64,000 nt of DNA. Source: Salvelinus alpinus. Lineage: Eukaryota > Chordata > Actinopteri > Salmoniformes > Salmonidae. The translations under genes were made by a program, and so were the position numbers. How positions within the stretch are numbered: position 1 is the first letter of the stretch; each line of letters begins with the position of its first letter. The DNA is taken from assembly GCF_045679555.1 (NCBI RefSeq), contig NC_092091.1:79686144-79750143 (forward strand), written 5' to 3'. Below are positions 47,765 through 58,165 of this stretch, piece by piece. The notes under the pieces are model-generated. The model was not told where the DNA came from. It saw only the letters and a program-made list of their open reading frames with translations, and did no database searches.

Positions 47765-48598
47765 ATATAGCTCCAACAGTATAGTAATACCTAACTAAAT
47801 GGTTGTGTTTCCAGCTCCAACAGTATAGTAACACCTAACTAAATGCTTGTGTTTCCAGCTCCAACAGTATAGTAACACCTAGCTAAATGCTTGTGTTTCC
47901 AGCTCCAACAGTATAGTAACACCTGGCTAAATGCTTGTGTTTCCAGCTCCAACAGTATAGTAACACCTAACTAAATGCTTGTGTTTCCAGCTCCAACAGT
48001 AACACCTAACTAAATGCTTGTGTTTCCAGCTCCAACAGTGTAGTAATACCTAACTAAATGCTTGTGTTTCCAGCTCCAACAGTAACACCTAACTAAATGC
48101 TTGTGTTTCCAGCTCCAACAGTGTAGTAATACCTAACTAAATGCTTGTGTTTCCAGCTCCAACAGTATAGTAACACCTAACTAAATGCTTGTGTTTCCAG
48201 CTCCAACAGTATAGTAACACCTAACTAAATGCTTGTGTTTCCAGCTCCAACAGTAACACCTAACTAAATGCTTGTGTTTCCAGCTCCAACAGTGTAGTAA
48301 TACCTAACTAAATGCTTGTGTTTCCAGCTCCAACAGTGTAGTAATACCTAACTAAATGCTTGTGTTTCCAGCTCCAACAGTAACACCTAACTAAATGCTT
48401 GTGTTTCCAGCTCCAACAGTGTAGTAATACCTAACTAAATGCTTGTGTTTCCAGCTCCAACAGTAACACCTAACTAAATGCTTGTGTTTCCAGCTCCAAC
48501 AGTGCAGTAGTATCTAACTAAATGCTTGTGTTTCCAGCTCCAACAGTATAGTAACACCTAACTAAATGCTTGTGTTTCCAGCTCCAACAGTATAGTAA
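47765..48598. repeat. About 45-bp (and 38-bp) minisatellite, about 20 copies
   Basis: The unit contains TAAATGCTTGTGTTTCCAGC and TCCAACAGTATAGTAACACC; shorter units lack TATAGTA. The TGTGTTTCCAG motif looks like an acceptor, but on the strand opposite to tma16. Confidence 0.92.
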
Positions 48599-48641
48599 AA
48601 TACAAAACCACACACACATGAATATAGACACGGGTACTGAC

Positions 48642-48726
48642 CTCTCTATGATGTGACAGGCGTCCTGTTTGGTGAACTCTGTCTTCTCAGAGTCCAGCTG
48701 GCTCTGAAACCACTGCAGCTTGTCAC
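48642..48726 (-). CDS. tma16: tma16 coding exon 3
   Basis: An 85-bp exon, phase 1 in and phase 2 out, encoding (G)[17 protein letters not shown] then [10 protein letters not shown](R). Human: [20 protein letters not shown] and KDACELIERY, as I recall. The acceptor is CTGTGTGTGTAG and the donor GTCAGT. Confidence 0.93.
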
Positions 48727-48838
48727 CTACACACACAGACAATAGAAGGTAAGAGGGGGTACACCCTACCGTTGTACTCACCTACACAGACAATAGAAGG
48801 TAAGAGGGGGTACACCCTACCGTTGTACTCACCTTTCA
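48727..48838. repeat. 57-bp tandem duplication carrying the tma16 exon 3 acceptor
   Basis: The segment CACCTACAC...AGACAATAGAAGGTAAGAG to GTTGTACTCA occurs twice. The second copy (from about 48778) again presents CTATTGTCTGTGTAG on the - strand, a second acceptor-like site about 55 bp upstream of the real one. Confidence 0.85.
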
Positions 48839-48839
48839 C

Positions 48840-49940
48840 CTGTCTAGGTTGTCTCACCTAGCTATCTGAATATACTAACTACTGTGATATGTGGTTGTCC
48901 CACCTAGCTATCTGAATATACTAACTACTGTAATATGTGGTTGTCTCACCCAGCTATCTGAATATACTAACTACTGTGATATGTGGCTGTCTCACCTAGC
49001 TATCTGAATATACTAACTACTGTGATATGTGGTTGTCCCACCTAGCTATCTGAATATACTAACTACTGTGATATGTGGTTGTCCCACCTAGCTATCTGAA
49101 TATACTAACTACTGTGATATGTGGTTGTCCCACCTAGCTATCTGAATATACTAACTAATGTGATATGTGGTTGTCCCACCTAGCTATCTGAATATACTAA
49201 CTACTGTGATATGTGGTTGTCTCACCTAGCTATCTGAATATACTAACTACTGTGATATGTGGTTGTCCCACCTAGCTATCTGAATATACTAACTAATGTG
49301 ATATGTGGTTGTCCCACCTAGCTATCTGAATATACTAACTACTGTGATATGTGGTTGTCCCACCTAGCTATCTGAATATACTAACTACTGTGATATGTGG
49401 TTGTCCCACCTAGCTATCTGAATATACTAACTACTGTGATATGTGGTTGTCTCACCTAGCTATCTGAATATACTAACTACTGTGATATGTGGTTGTCCCA
49501 CCTAGCTATCTGAATATACTAACTACTGTGATATGTGGTTGTCTCACCTAGCTATCTGAATATACTAACTACTGTAATATGTGGTTGTCTCACCTAGCTA
49601 TCTGAATATACTAACTACTGTGATATGTGGTTGTCCCACCTAGCTATCTGAATATACTAACTACTGTGATATGTGGTTGTCCCACCTAGCTATCTGAATA
49701 TACTAACTACTGTGATATGTGGTTGTCCCACCTAGCTATCTGAATATACTAACTACTGTGATATGTGGTTGTCCCACCTAGCTATCTGAATATACTAACT
49801 ACTGTGATATGTGGTTGTCCCACCTAGCTATCTGAATATACTAACTACTGTGATATGTGGTTGTCCCACCTAGCTATCTGAATATACTAACTACTGTGAT
49901 ATGTGGTTGTCCCACCTAGCTATCTGTAGATGAATATACT
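48840..49940. repeat. 46-bp minisatellite, about 24 copies
   Basis: The unit contains CACCTAGCTATCTGAATATA and CTAACTACTGTGATATGTGG. Variants: TTGTCCC/TTGTCTC, ACTACTG/ACTAATG. Intronic in tma16; no open frame. Confidence 0.93.
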
Positions 49941-49941
49941 A

Positions 49942-51300
49942 ACTATTTTTATTTAACTAGACAAGTAGGTTAAGAACAAATTCTTATTTACAATGACAGC
50001 CTACCAAAAGGCAAAAGGCCTCCTGCGGGGATGGGGGATTAAATATAAAAATATAGTACAAAACACATCATGACAAGAGAGACACCACAGCACTCCATAA
50101 AGAGAGACCTAAGGCAACAACATAGAATGGCAGCAACACAACATGACAACAACATGGTAGCAGCACATAACATGATACAAACATTATTGGACACAGCCAA
50201 CAGCACAAAGGGCAAGAAGGTAGAGACAACAATACATCACACAAAGCAGCCACAACTGTCAGTAAGTGTCCATGATTGAGTCTTTGAATTAAGAGATGTT
50301 GTGTTAAATGCTCTACAACAAAGCTTTATCTGTGTCCAACAAGCTTTTTCTGTGTTCAACAAGCTTTCTCTGTGTCCAACAAGCTTTCTCTGTGTTCAAC
50401 AAGCTTTCTCTGCCCTTAACCTTGTTCTGAACACCTCCAAAACAAAGGTCATGTGGTTTGGTAAGAAGAATGCCCCTCTTCCCTCAGGTGTGATTACTAC
50501 CTCTGAGGGTTTAGAGCTTGAGGTAGTCACCTCATACAAGTACTTGGGAGTATGGCTAGACGGTACACTGTCCTTCTCTCAGCACATATCAAAGCTGCAG
50601 GCTAAAGTTAAATCTAGACTTGGTTTCCTCTATCGTAATCGCTCCTCTTTCACCCCAGCTGCCAAACTAACCCTGATTCAGATGACCATCCTACCCATGC
50701 TAGATTACGGAGACATAATTTATAGATCGGCAGGCAAGGGTGCTCTCGAGCGGCTAGATGTTCTTTACCATTCGGCCATCAGATTTGCCACCAATGCTCC
50801 TTATAGGACACATCACTGCACTCTATACTCCTCCTCTGTCTCACTCCCCCCTATCTGAGATATCTACTGCAGCCCTCATCCTCCACATACAACACCCGTT
50901 CTGCCAGTCACATTCTGTTAAAGGTCCCCAAAGCACACACATCCCTGGGTCGCTCGTCTTTTCAGTTCACTGCAGCTAGCGACTGGAACGAGCTGCAACA
51001 AACACTCAGTGGACAGTTTTATCTCCATCTCTTCATTCAAAGACTCAATCATGGAGAGCCCCCGTCCCCGCAGGAGGCCTTTTGGTAGGCCGTCATTGTA
51101 AATAAGAATTTGTTCTTAACCGACTTGCCTAGTTAAATAAAGGTGAAATAAAAAAATATGCATATAAATGGATGAGAGAGCTTCCTACTGTTTGAGCTAT
51201 GTTGTTGATGTAAATTGAGAAGAGTGTGGGGCCTAGGATCGAGCCTTGGGGTACACCCTTGGTGACAGGCAGTGGCTGAGACAGCAGATGTTCAGTAGTA
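49942..51300 (-). mobile_element. L2-type LINE with an inverted internal segment
   Basis: From 49942 to about 50295 the sequence reads as an L2-type LINE 3' end on the - strand (tail, then 3' UTR). From about 50300 to 51155 the orientation is reversed: the + strand encodes the RT C-terminus (LNTSKTKVMWFGKKN, TSYKYLGVWLDGTLSFSQHI, LTLIQMTILPMLDYGDIIY) and ends in the same tail (51055-51155). From about 51160 to 51300 the - strand resumes with RT text including VTKGVPQGSILGPTLFSIYI. The tails at 49942-50040 and 51055-51155 form inverted repeats. A 20-bp repeat (CAACAAGCTTTCTCTGTGTC) of five copies lies at 50320-50415. Dead copy in a tma16 intron. Confidence 0.75.
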
Positions 51301-51359
51301 AAGTAACACAGTAATAGTAGTAACACAGTAACAGTAATACAACAGACTGTCAGACTCAC

Positions 51360-51397
51360 CAATGCTGTTGAGACGAGTGGCCTTCTCACTCTTTTGT
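51360..51397 (-). CDS. tma16: tma16 coding exon 2b
   Basis: A 38-bp exon between CTGCCTCCAG and GTGAGT, encoding (R)QKSEKATRLNSI(G). Human has KNEKALRLNLVG at this position, as I recall. Its phases (2 in, 1 out) fit both neighbours. It is too short to show as an open frame. Confidence 0.9.
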
Positions 51398-51493
51398 CTG
51401 GAGGCAGAGATACACACTTAACTTTATAAATATATAACAATATACAGGATTCTCTCTGTTCAAAACACACACACAAATCATCTCCCTCCTTAC

Positions 51494-51603
51494 CTCTCCT
51501 TCTTTCCCAGACGTATCTCCTGGCTGGCCAGGTAAGCAGCTTTCCTGCTATAGGGATGACACACCTTCTCCTTCTGAGTTGGTTTACCTTTCCCCGCCTT
51601 CGG
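51494..51603 (-). CDS. tma16: tma16 second exon, first extended coding exon
   Basis: A 110-bp exon, phase 0 in and phase 2 out, encoding PKAGKGKPTQKEKVCHPYSR and KAAYLASQEIRLGKKE. Human TMA16 starts MPKAPKGK and continues to HPYSRKAAQ, as I recall, so the initiating Met must come from the preceding exon, ending ATG|. The acceptor is a TG repeat ending TAG (51606-51604). This N-terminal basic segment is typical of ribosome-assembly factors. Confidence 0.92.

Positions 51604-51645
<42 letters not shown>
51604..51645 (-). repeat. (CA)n/(TG)n tract forming the tma16 exon 2 acceptor
   Basis: About 40 bp of CA on + reads on the sense strand as TG repeats ending in TAG directly at the exon. Confidence 0.93.
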
Positions 51646-51647
<2 letters not shown>

Positions 51648-51675
51648 CTGTTAGAACACTGTCTTGCATTATTCT

Positions 51676-52711
51676 ATACTGAACTAAAATATAAACGCAA
51701 TATGTAAAGTGTTGGTCCCATGTTTCATTAACTGAAATAAAATATCCTAGAAATGTCCATACGCAAGAAAGCTTATTTCCCAGTTAGTGAGCATTTCTCC
51801 CTTGCCAAGATAATCCATCCAGCCGATAGGTGTGGCATATCAAGAAGCTGATTAAACGGCATGATCATTACAAAGGTGCACCTTGTGCTGGGGAAAATAA
51901 AAGGCCACTCTAAAATGTGAAGTTTTGTCACACAACACAATGCCACAGATGTCTGAAGTTTTGAGGGAGCGTGCAATTGACATGCTGACTGCAGAAATTT
52001 CCTCCAGGGCTGTTGCCTGAGAATTTAATGTTAATTTCTCTACCATAAGCCGCCTCCAACGTCATTTTAGATAATTTGGCAGTACGTCCAACTGGCCTCA
52101 TAACCGCAGACCACATGATGAAACTGAGGAGTATTTATGTCTGTAATAATTCCCTTTGTGGGGAAAAACTCATTCTGATTGGCTGGGCCTGGCTCCCCAG
52201 TGGGTGGAGCCCTCCCAGGCCCACCCATCGCTGCGCTCCTGCCCAGTCATGTGAAATACTTACTTAAAAGTTTAAGCAAAATAAGAGTTAAGAAAATATT
52301 AAATAAATAAACTAAAGTTGAAAAAAATATATATAACAATGAGGCTATCTGCGGGGGTACAGGTTAGTCGAGGTAATATCTAGATAAAGTGACTATACAT
52401 AGATAATAAACATCGAGGAGCAGCAGCGTAAAAGAAAAAGAGCAAATCAATGCAAATAGTCCCGAAATCCATTTGATGAGCTGATCAGCAGTCTCATGGC
52501 TTGGGGGGTAGAAGCTGTTAAGAAGCCTTAGGACCTACTTTTTTATTTAACTAGGCAAGTCCTAGACTTGGTGCTTGTGAAAGTCACGTGAAATCCATAG
52601 ATTAGGGCTTAATTTATTTATTTCAATTGACTGATTTCGTTATATTAATAACTTTAACTAGTAAATCGTTGAAATTGTTGCATTTTGCGTTTATATTTTT
52701 GTGCAGTATAC
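51676..52711. mobile_element. Non-autonomous Tc1-like element with a nested insertion
   Basis: Terminal inverted repeats: TACTGAACTAAAATATAAAC at the left and GTTTATATTTTTGTGCAGTA at the right, with TA at each outer edge as expected for a Tc1/mariner target. The inside is the same family as 40325-41490 (shared AAGTGTTGGTCCCATGTTTC and GCACCTTGTGCTGGGG). The right interior (about 52260-52560) holds another interspersed fragment (CCGAAATCCATTTGATGAGC). No transposase frame remains. Confidence 0.75.
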
Positions 52712-52820
52712 ATTCACTAGGTTCTAAGAGCGCTATAACGTTATATAAATCTAGCTATAGCTAAACATATTTATACATATATAGATACATGTTAAGGATG
52801 TTAAATAAGTGTAATTTTAC

Positions 52821-52990
52821 CATGTTTTAGTTGTATGTGCGAAGTTTGATCATTGGTTGAACACACGTGTTCTGTATTGACAACTCCGGCGGATGCTGCT
52901 GGTCCGTCGGACAACACTGTCCGTCATTTCATCCGGCGGCGGAAAGAAGGTTCCACAACCCGGAAGACAACAAGACCACGTTGTTTCCGA
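52821..52990 (-). other. tma16: Candidate tma16 exon 1 with the start codon
   Basis: On the - strand the text AAAACATG|GTAAAATTAC (ATG at 52823-52821) offers an ATG directly followed by a possible donor, which is what the phase-0 join to PKAGKGK requires. It has A at -3. The exon would run upstream into the CpG-containing stretch. Other ATG|GT pairs nearby lie inside the Tc1-like or Harbinger elements. Inferred, not proven. Confidence 0.35.
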
Positions 52991-53100
52991 ATCAAAACGT
53001 GTTGCGAACATAGCTCAGCGGTTGCAGACAGCAGAGTAACGTTACTGAGTAGCAGAGAGCAGATTGCTGAGAGAACTTTGTAGCCTTAACTACTTTAACG
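52860..53100. promoter_or_regulatory. Probable bidirectional promoter of tma16 and naf1
   Basis: A CpG-containing stretch in otherwise AT-rich sequence, with CCGGCGGCGG and an ETS-type site CCGGAAG (52960-52966). On the - strand it leads to the candidate tma16 ATG. On the + strand CTACTTTAAC|GTAAGT (donor at 53100) looks like the end of a non-coding first exon, possibly of naf1, whose first coding exon has a splice acceptor just before its ATG. The frame 52853-53083 has no known product. Confidence 0.4.
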
Positions 53101-53239
53101 TAAGTCCATCTTCATCTAACGTTACACGTTTGCAATATGATAAACAACATTGTAATAATGTCACCGGTATAATACAGAATTGGCGATAAAATACCAAAGA
53201 TAATTTAAAACGCCGACTAACAGTAACTTAACGTTATCT

Positions 53240-53395
53240 GGTTCTGAGAATGCCTAGCAACCAAGCTACATAACTGTTGTAACTAATGGACTAGCTAACG
53301 TTAGCAACCAAGCAACATAACTGTTGTAACTAGTGGACTAGCTAACGTTAGCAACCAAGCAACATAACTGTTGTAACTAGTGGACTAGCTAATTT
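53240..53395. repeat. About 50-bp repeat, three copies
   Basis: Copies share GCAACCAAGC, ACATAACTGTTGTAACTA and GGACTAGCTAACGTTAGC. Lies just downstream of the putative promoter. Confidence 0.85.
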
Positions 53396-53584
53396 ACGAA
53401 TTTAACTCCTGTGTTATGAACTCTGATTGTAAAACGTATTTTTTTTAATAGATATGGCTGGTAGACTAACTATCCAACTAGTTCTAAAGTTAGATAATAC
53501 CTGAAAGTAACCAATGGGGCAGGGTAGTTGACCAAGGTAAAAGTGTTTTATATTCGGTGGATATTCTCTCCTCAATTGATATTG

Positions 53585-53677
53585 ACAGGATGTTGGTGGC
53601 ACCTTAATTGGGGAGGACGGGTTCGTGGCTGGAGCAGAATTGGTTGAATGGTATCAAAAGCAACACATGGTTTCCAG
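53585..53677 (+). mobile_element. Left half of an interspersed teleost repeat split by the Harbinger
   Basis: Text such as GTTGGTGGCACCTTAATTGG and GGGAGGACGGGTTCGTGGC, ending ACACATGGTTTCCAG, is recalled as a very common teleost repeat. Its continuation (TTGATGCCATACCATT and CAGCCGTTATTATGA) resumes at about 58166 after the transposon. Confidence 0.65.
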
Positions 53678-54805
53678 GGGCCTGTTGCACAAAACTAGGA
53701 TAAGGGATTAAGCCAGGATATCTTGGTGATCCTGGCTCAATTGATCCGTAATCCGGTTGCACTAAAGATGGATAGGGGGCAGGAGGATATGTTATGGTAT
53801 AAATTACCATGGAGATTTATTCTGTGGAGCTAGCCTGCTCCAGACCAGGCTAAATTCCAGGATCTATTTAATCTCATCCCTAATGTCAGTCAGCAGTCAC
53901 CACAAATGGAAACCAATAGTTATTTCACTGCTCACTATACATTGTTATCACATATAACTAGACCCACTGTTATTATTTAAACGTTTGTGATCATTAATTT
54001 CAATGATTTTGGATAAAAAATGATTTTTAGATGATGTTGCTATCATTAGATAATTTACAGTTTCCCATAGACTATAAGGCTATATATAAAATGATAGAAT
54101 ATTAGGGCCACAGAGGGGGAAAAAACACAAGTCATAATATTGTAACCAGTTGTTTTAAAGGAGGACAGTTGTTAAAATGACAGATGTGGGGCATTTCGTG
54201 AAATTGTACTTCAGTATGGTTTCATAAACAAAGACATGCTGATGTGCCAGAATATTAAGTATCACATTGTCATAAGTATCAAAACTGTAAAAACAATATG
54301 TAGCTTTTCTGCAGAAAGAACCAGCCTCATAAATTTATGACTTTATCCTTTTTCTTCAGTGTGGCCCTAGTACTCTGTCATATAAACAAATACACATTCC
54401 ATATGAATATAAAAACACAATGTGTAACATTATGTTCCTTTATTGAATAAGGACAAAACAAAGCAGGTAAACCATCAGCTCCTTTCGAAACTGAAGTCAC
54501 AGTGACTCTACAAGATGGAAAGCACAGAATCCAAGCATATTATACAAAATGATACATACACATTCAAAGGTCTGTATATAACACACCCTGCATGTCTGCA
54601 CACTAAAATAAATGCAGGACAAATCCATACACATCAACTGAACAGACAAATGAATGGATGCAGTAGCCTCCCTGCAGCCTTGTATTACATACAGTATACC
54701 GCACAAACATCATAAGAGGCCAAATTCGTCAAAAAACGAACCCAAAAAAACCCAAATTCCTCTGCCACCGCAGGACATATTTAACCAAAATTGAAAGCAC
54801 ACATA

Positions 54806-56135
54806 CTAACTAAAATAATTCAACACATATTGGTCCCTCAGCAGCCGACCACTGTCGTCATCAGGGAAGATTGCCGGATTGTCCCAGTCCATGGCTGGTG
54901 GCACTCTGGGGGCCCTCTCCTTCCTCAGGCAGGCCACATTGTGGAGGACAGCACAAGCCACAGTAATATCACATGCCCTAACAGGGCTGACCCTTAATTT
55001 GTGAAGGCAGTGAAAGCGTGCCTTCAGGAGGCCAAAGGTCATTTCAGCTCTGGCCCTGGTCCTGGCATGGGCATGGTTGTAGGCCTGCTGTGCTTCCTGG
55101 GGGTCTGTGAAAGGTGTCAGGAGAAAAGGCTGGCAGCCATACCCCCTGTCTCCCAGCAACACACCAGAGAATTCACCTGTCAACACAAAATCTCATCATT
55201 ACTACCTCATAAACACAGTGATATTCTTGACACAGCCATGATGGTTATAAATAGGGGTTGTGTGGCTTACCTTGTGATAGGCACTGATAGATTTCAGAGG
55301 CCCGAAAGATTCTGGAGTCATGGACTGAGCCAGGCCATTTTGCCACAACATTGCTGATCACACAGTCAGCATTGCAGACCATCTGAAATCATAAGATGAG
55401 GAATATTACACCAATCAATGCACATCACTGGCAATGCAGAGTGTTCGTCAATGGACAATATCAAAAAGTTATGTTCACCTGAACATTAATGCTGTGAAAG
55501 GATTTCCTATTCACAAAATCGGCCTCATGGGCACCTGAGGGGGCTTTTATCCTTATGTGTGTGCAGTCCACTGCACCAATGACATTGGGGAAACCTGTCA
55601 CACAAAGTAATGAGTATCCTACTATGTGTTAACAGTTGTCCTGTAATTTGTAGATCCTCTTACCTGCAATCCTATAGAACTCCTCTTTGATGTCACAGAG
55701 TCTTCTGTGGCCAGGGAAGGAGATGAAGACATCTGCTAATGCTTTGATAGCCAGACACACACTCCTTATTGTGCGGCAAATTGTGGCCTTGTTCAGCTGT
55801 TCTGCATCCCCCACTGAGTACAGGAAGGCTCCACTAGCAAAAAAGCGCAAGGCCACACAAACCATTTGCTCCACACTCAGTGCATGGCTCCGTGCAGTGC
55901 GGTGCTTAATCCTGGGACCCAGTAGTCTGCATAGATACCTGATGCCATCTGCAGAAAACCTGTATCTTTCATATAGATGGTCATCAGGGAAGGCCAGTGG
56001 GTCCAACCGGTCCCTGAAGACCCTTTCTCGCCTGAAGGCTCTCCTCAGCACAAGTGCTTCTTCATCCACCACATCTCGCACGAATGGGCATGCCATTGTC
56101 AGAGCAGAAAGGAACACACAATTTTGGGCCTTCAT
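54806..56135 (-). CDS. Harbinger DDE transposase (HARBI1-like), four exons
   Basis: Exons 56135-55664, 55594-55479, 55382-55271 and 55176-54806 give 1071 bp (356 aa); starting at the second Met (56096) gives 343 aa, near the 349 of human HARBI1. All junctions are GT-AG with fitting phases. The N-terminal part ([20 protein letters not shown], then a helix-turn-helix-like [18 protein letters not shown]) precedes the catalytic domain. The catalytic triad is intact: Asp in [15 protein letters not shown], Asp in [18 protein letters not shown], Glu in [26 protein letters not shown] lies between the first two as usual. It cuts and rejoins the element's ends and needs the Myb-like partner for import and binding. 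The GTG-initiated extension to 56153 is not used. Confidence 0.9.
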
Positions 56136-56292
56136 ATAGGCTAGTGGCCACACCTGGTGCTGGGGGGGTGGGCAAAAGAGGGCGATGCCTTATAACGATG
56201 ACTTGGTTGTACTGATTGCTGGGAAAATAAAAAAAACCTTAGAAAGATGCCACCGTCCTGTGTGCTCACAATAAGAGCTCATATGTCATGGC

Positions 56293-57456
56293 TCACTTGA
56301 CTTTACGAGAATATACCAAATTTTTATTTTGAGCTGTGTCATCTTCTTGGAGCTGGGGGAGGAAAGAAAAATAATGATTAATACATTTGTGTTACAGTTA
56401 GCATACAGTGTACATTGAAGGCATATCTCACCTCCCTCTCAAGTTTTTTTATTTCAAGGTCCAGTTTCCTAATTGTCCTCTTTTTTATTTCGGACTCCAG
56501 TGCAAGATTTTCCATCTTTTTCTTCTTGTACTGAATGTCTATGTCTGCCAGTTCTATTTGGCGCCGGAGGTGGTTGCCATACAACTTTCTGATAGCTTGT
56601 GAGCTCTGTGAACACAATACAATTAGCGCAGCTGGAATTTGGCAGGATGTGGTGTCCTTTTATTAATACGCACTATGTTGCCAGGCTGGTTTTCCCACTG
56701 TATAGCATCTGGGTCCTGTAAAAGAAATTAGATTTTTTGATTTTGATGAGGACTCCTCACCATTGTAGAGTAAATAGTACTTTCACAGTCTTAACATGAT
56801 ACCTCATGCCTTCTGGAATCCAGAGAGATAGTCTCCTCCTCATCATCGTCTCCATCATGTGCTGTTGCTGCTGCACTGGGGCCTTCACCCTATCACATTT
56901 AATCGGATTCATATTGAAGCTAGTAGACAAGACATGCCAGGCCTACAGTATGCCTTTGATGGAGTACTCACTGGATCAGCATCGTCTGGTGCTTGTGCTG
57001 GTGGCTCTAACAGGAACACAGTGCTGCCAGACACTGCAAGGCAATAGGTAAACCAAAGTCAGACAGTCCAAATTGATTCAATATGAATGTGGTTGTATCC
57101 CATGTAGAGATGGAAGGACATACCTTGAATGAAGCGGGTGGCATCTTGGGAGGAACCTATGCTCGTCTCTTTCCCCCCAGGGATCCCCTCTAAGACGGGC
57201 CTGCCTTTATTTAGCTCCAAGGCCATGTCCTCTGCTGGGGTAAGGTCAGCCTTTGGTGACCCACCACCCGTGCCTTGTCTGTGGGTATTCTTTTTCACTG
57301 CTAAAACAGTACAGACAATGTGTGAGCAGGCACCTTCTGGGTACAATATATGCTTGTGCTTTGTTAAATATTAGTCAGGGACCATACCATTCTGCAGAAT
57401 GTTCTTGTATTTGATTTTGACCTGCTGCCATGTCCGTTTTGGCCCGTTCATGTTTA

Positions 57457-57527
<71 letters not shown>

Positions 57528-57941
57528 GGAGTCACACTGCAAAAAATTACTTGGTATTTTTGTCTTGTTTTCAGTAAAAATATCAAAAAATTTATCATAG
57601 CTTTATACAGTGTGATGGAGTTACTTTACACAATTTCACTCATATCTGCAGTGCATTTCAATAAAAAATTTAACCGTTTCATAATTACAGTACAACTGCA
57701 TTTTTGGAGATGTGAATTAAATATTTGAATTGTAATTGTGATGTTTCAGCGGAGCGGTGAGTGTGTAATTGTGCACTACTTACGCATTCAGGCGGTCTGC
57801 AATACTTTGCCACGCTTTTTCTCTTTGCTTTATCACTGTGGCGGTGTTGCCTTTCTTCTTAATTATATCTTTTACCTCCTCGTATGCCTCCATGAGGATT
57901 TGTGCTTCCGACGGGGAAAAGTACGCGGCTCTAGTTGCCAT
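56293..57941 (-). CDS. Harbinger Myb/SANT-like DNA-binding protein, eight exons
   Basis: Exons 57941-57784, 57458-57388, 57300-57124, 57033-56972, 56889-56803, 56715-56674, 56605-56432 and 56352-56293 sum to 831 bp (276 aa) with every phase matching. The N-terminus is a Myb/SANT-like (trihelix) domain: YFSPSEAQILMEAYEEV, KAWQSIADRLNA, KRTWQQVKIKYKNILQN. The middle is Pro/Gly/acidic and contains DDDEEETISLDSRR. The C-terminal part is a coiled coil (RRQIELADIDIQYKKKKMEN, ESEIKKRTIRKLDLEIKKLE) ending NLVYSRKVK. In Harbinger systems this protein binds the terminal repeats and carries the transposase to the nucleus. Its exon 2 acceptor is a TG repeat (57459-57523). Confidence 0.85.
57459..57523 (-). 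repeat. (CA)n/(TG)n tract at the Myb-like gene's exon 2 acceptor
   Basis: About 62 bp of CA on the + strand; on the sense strand TG repeats end in TAG directly before ATTAAACATGAACGG. Confidence 0.93.
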
Positions 57942-58165
57942 GGTAAATCAGTTAATCTGTGATCTGTGGCGGGGTCTATTTGAGTGAGCCGTGAGCGCGC
58001 ACCTATCCAGGATTGGTTTCACCTGGCTTAATGAATCCGTGTCTGCTCATCCTGGCTTGGTCTTTGTGCAACCAATTAAGCCTGGACGCACATGTTTTGG
58101 CTTCATTGAGCTCAGCTGAGTCATTTATCCCGGATGTCTTAATTCTACTTTTGTGCAACAGGCCC

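Larger units (their letters stand above)
53678..58165 (-). mobile_element. Apparently intact autonomous PIF/Harbinger transposon (4488 bp)
   Basis: Perfect 17-bp terminal inverted repeats GGGCCTGTTGCACAAAA are at 53678-53694 and, inverted, 58149-58165. The trinucleotide CAG directly flanks both ends (53675-53677, 58166-58168) as a target duplication. Both genes typical of the superfamily are present on the - strand with consistent exon phases: a DDE transposase (54806-56135) and a Myb/SANT-like protein (56293-57941). No frameshift or premature stop is visible. The first 1.1 kb (53700-54800) is AT-rich and non-coding; frames there (54497-54706, 54515-54715) have no recognisable product. Confidence 0.88.

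Noticed and set aside
56136-56153. GTG start six codons upstream for the Harbinger transposase
   Set aside because: Vertebrate genes start at ATG; Met at 56135 or 56096 gives a length matching HARBI1.
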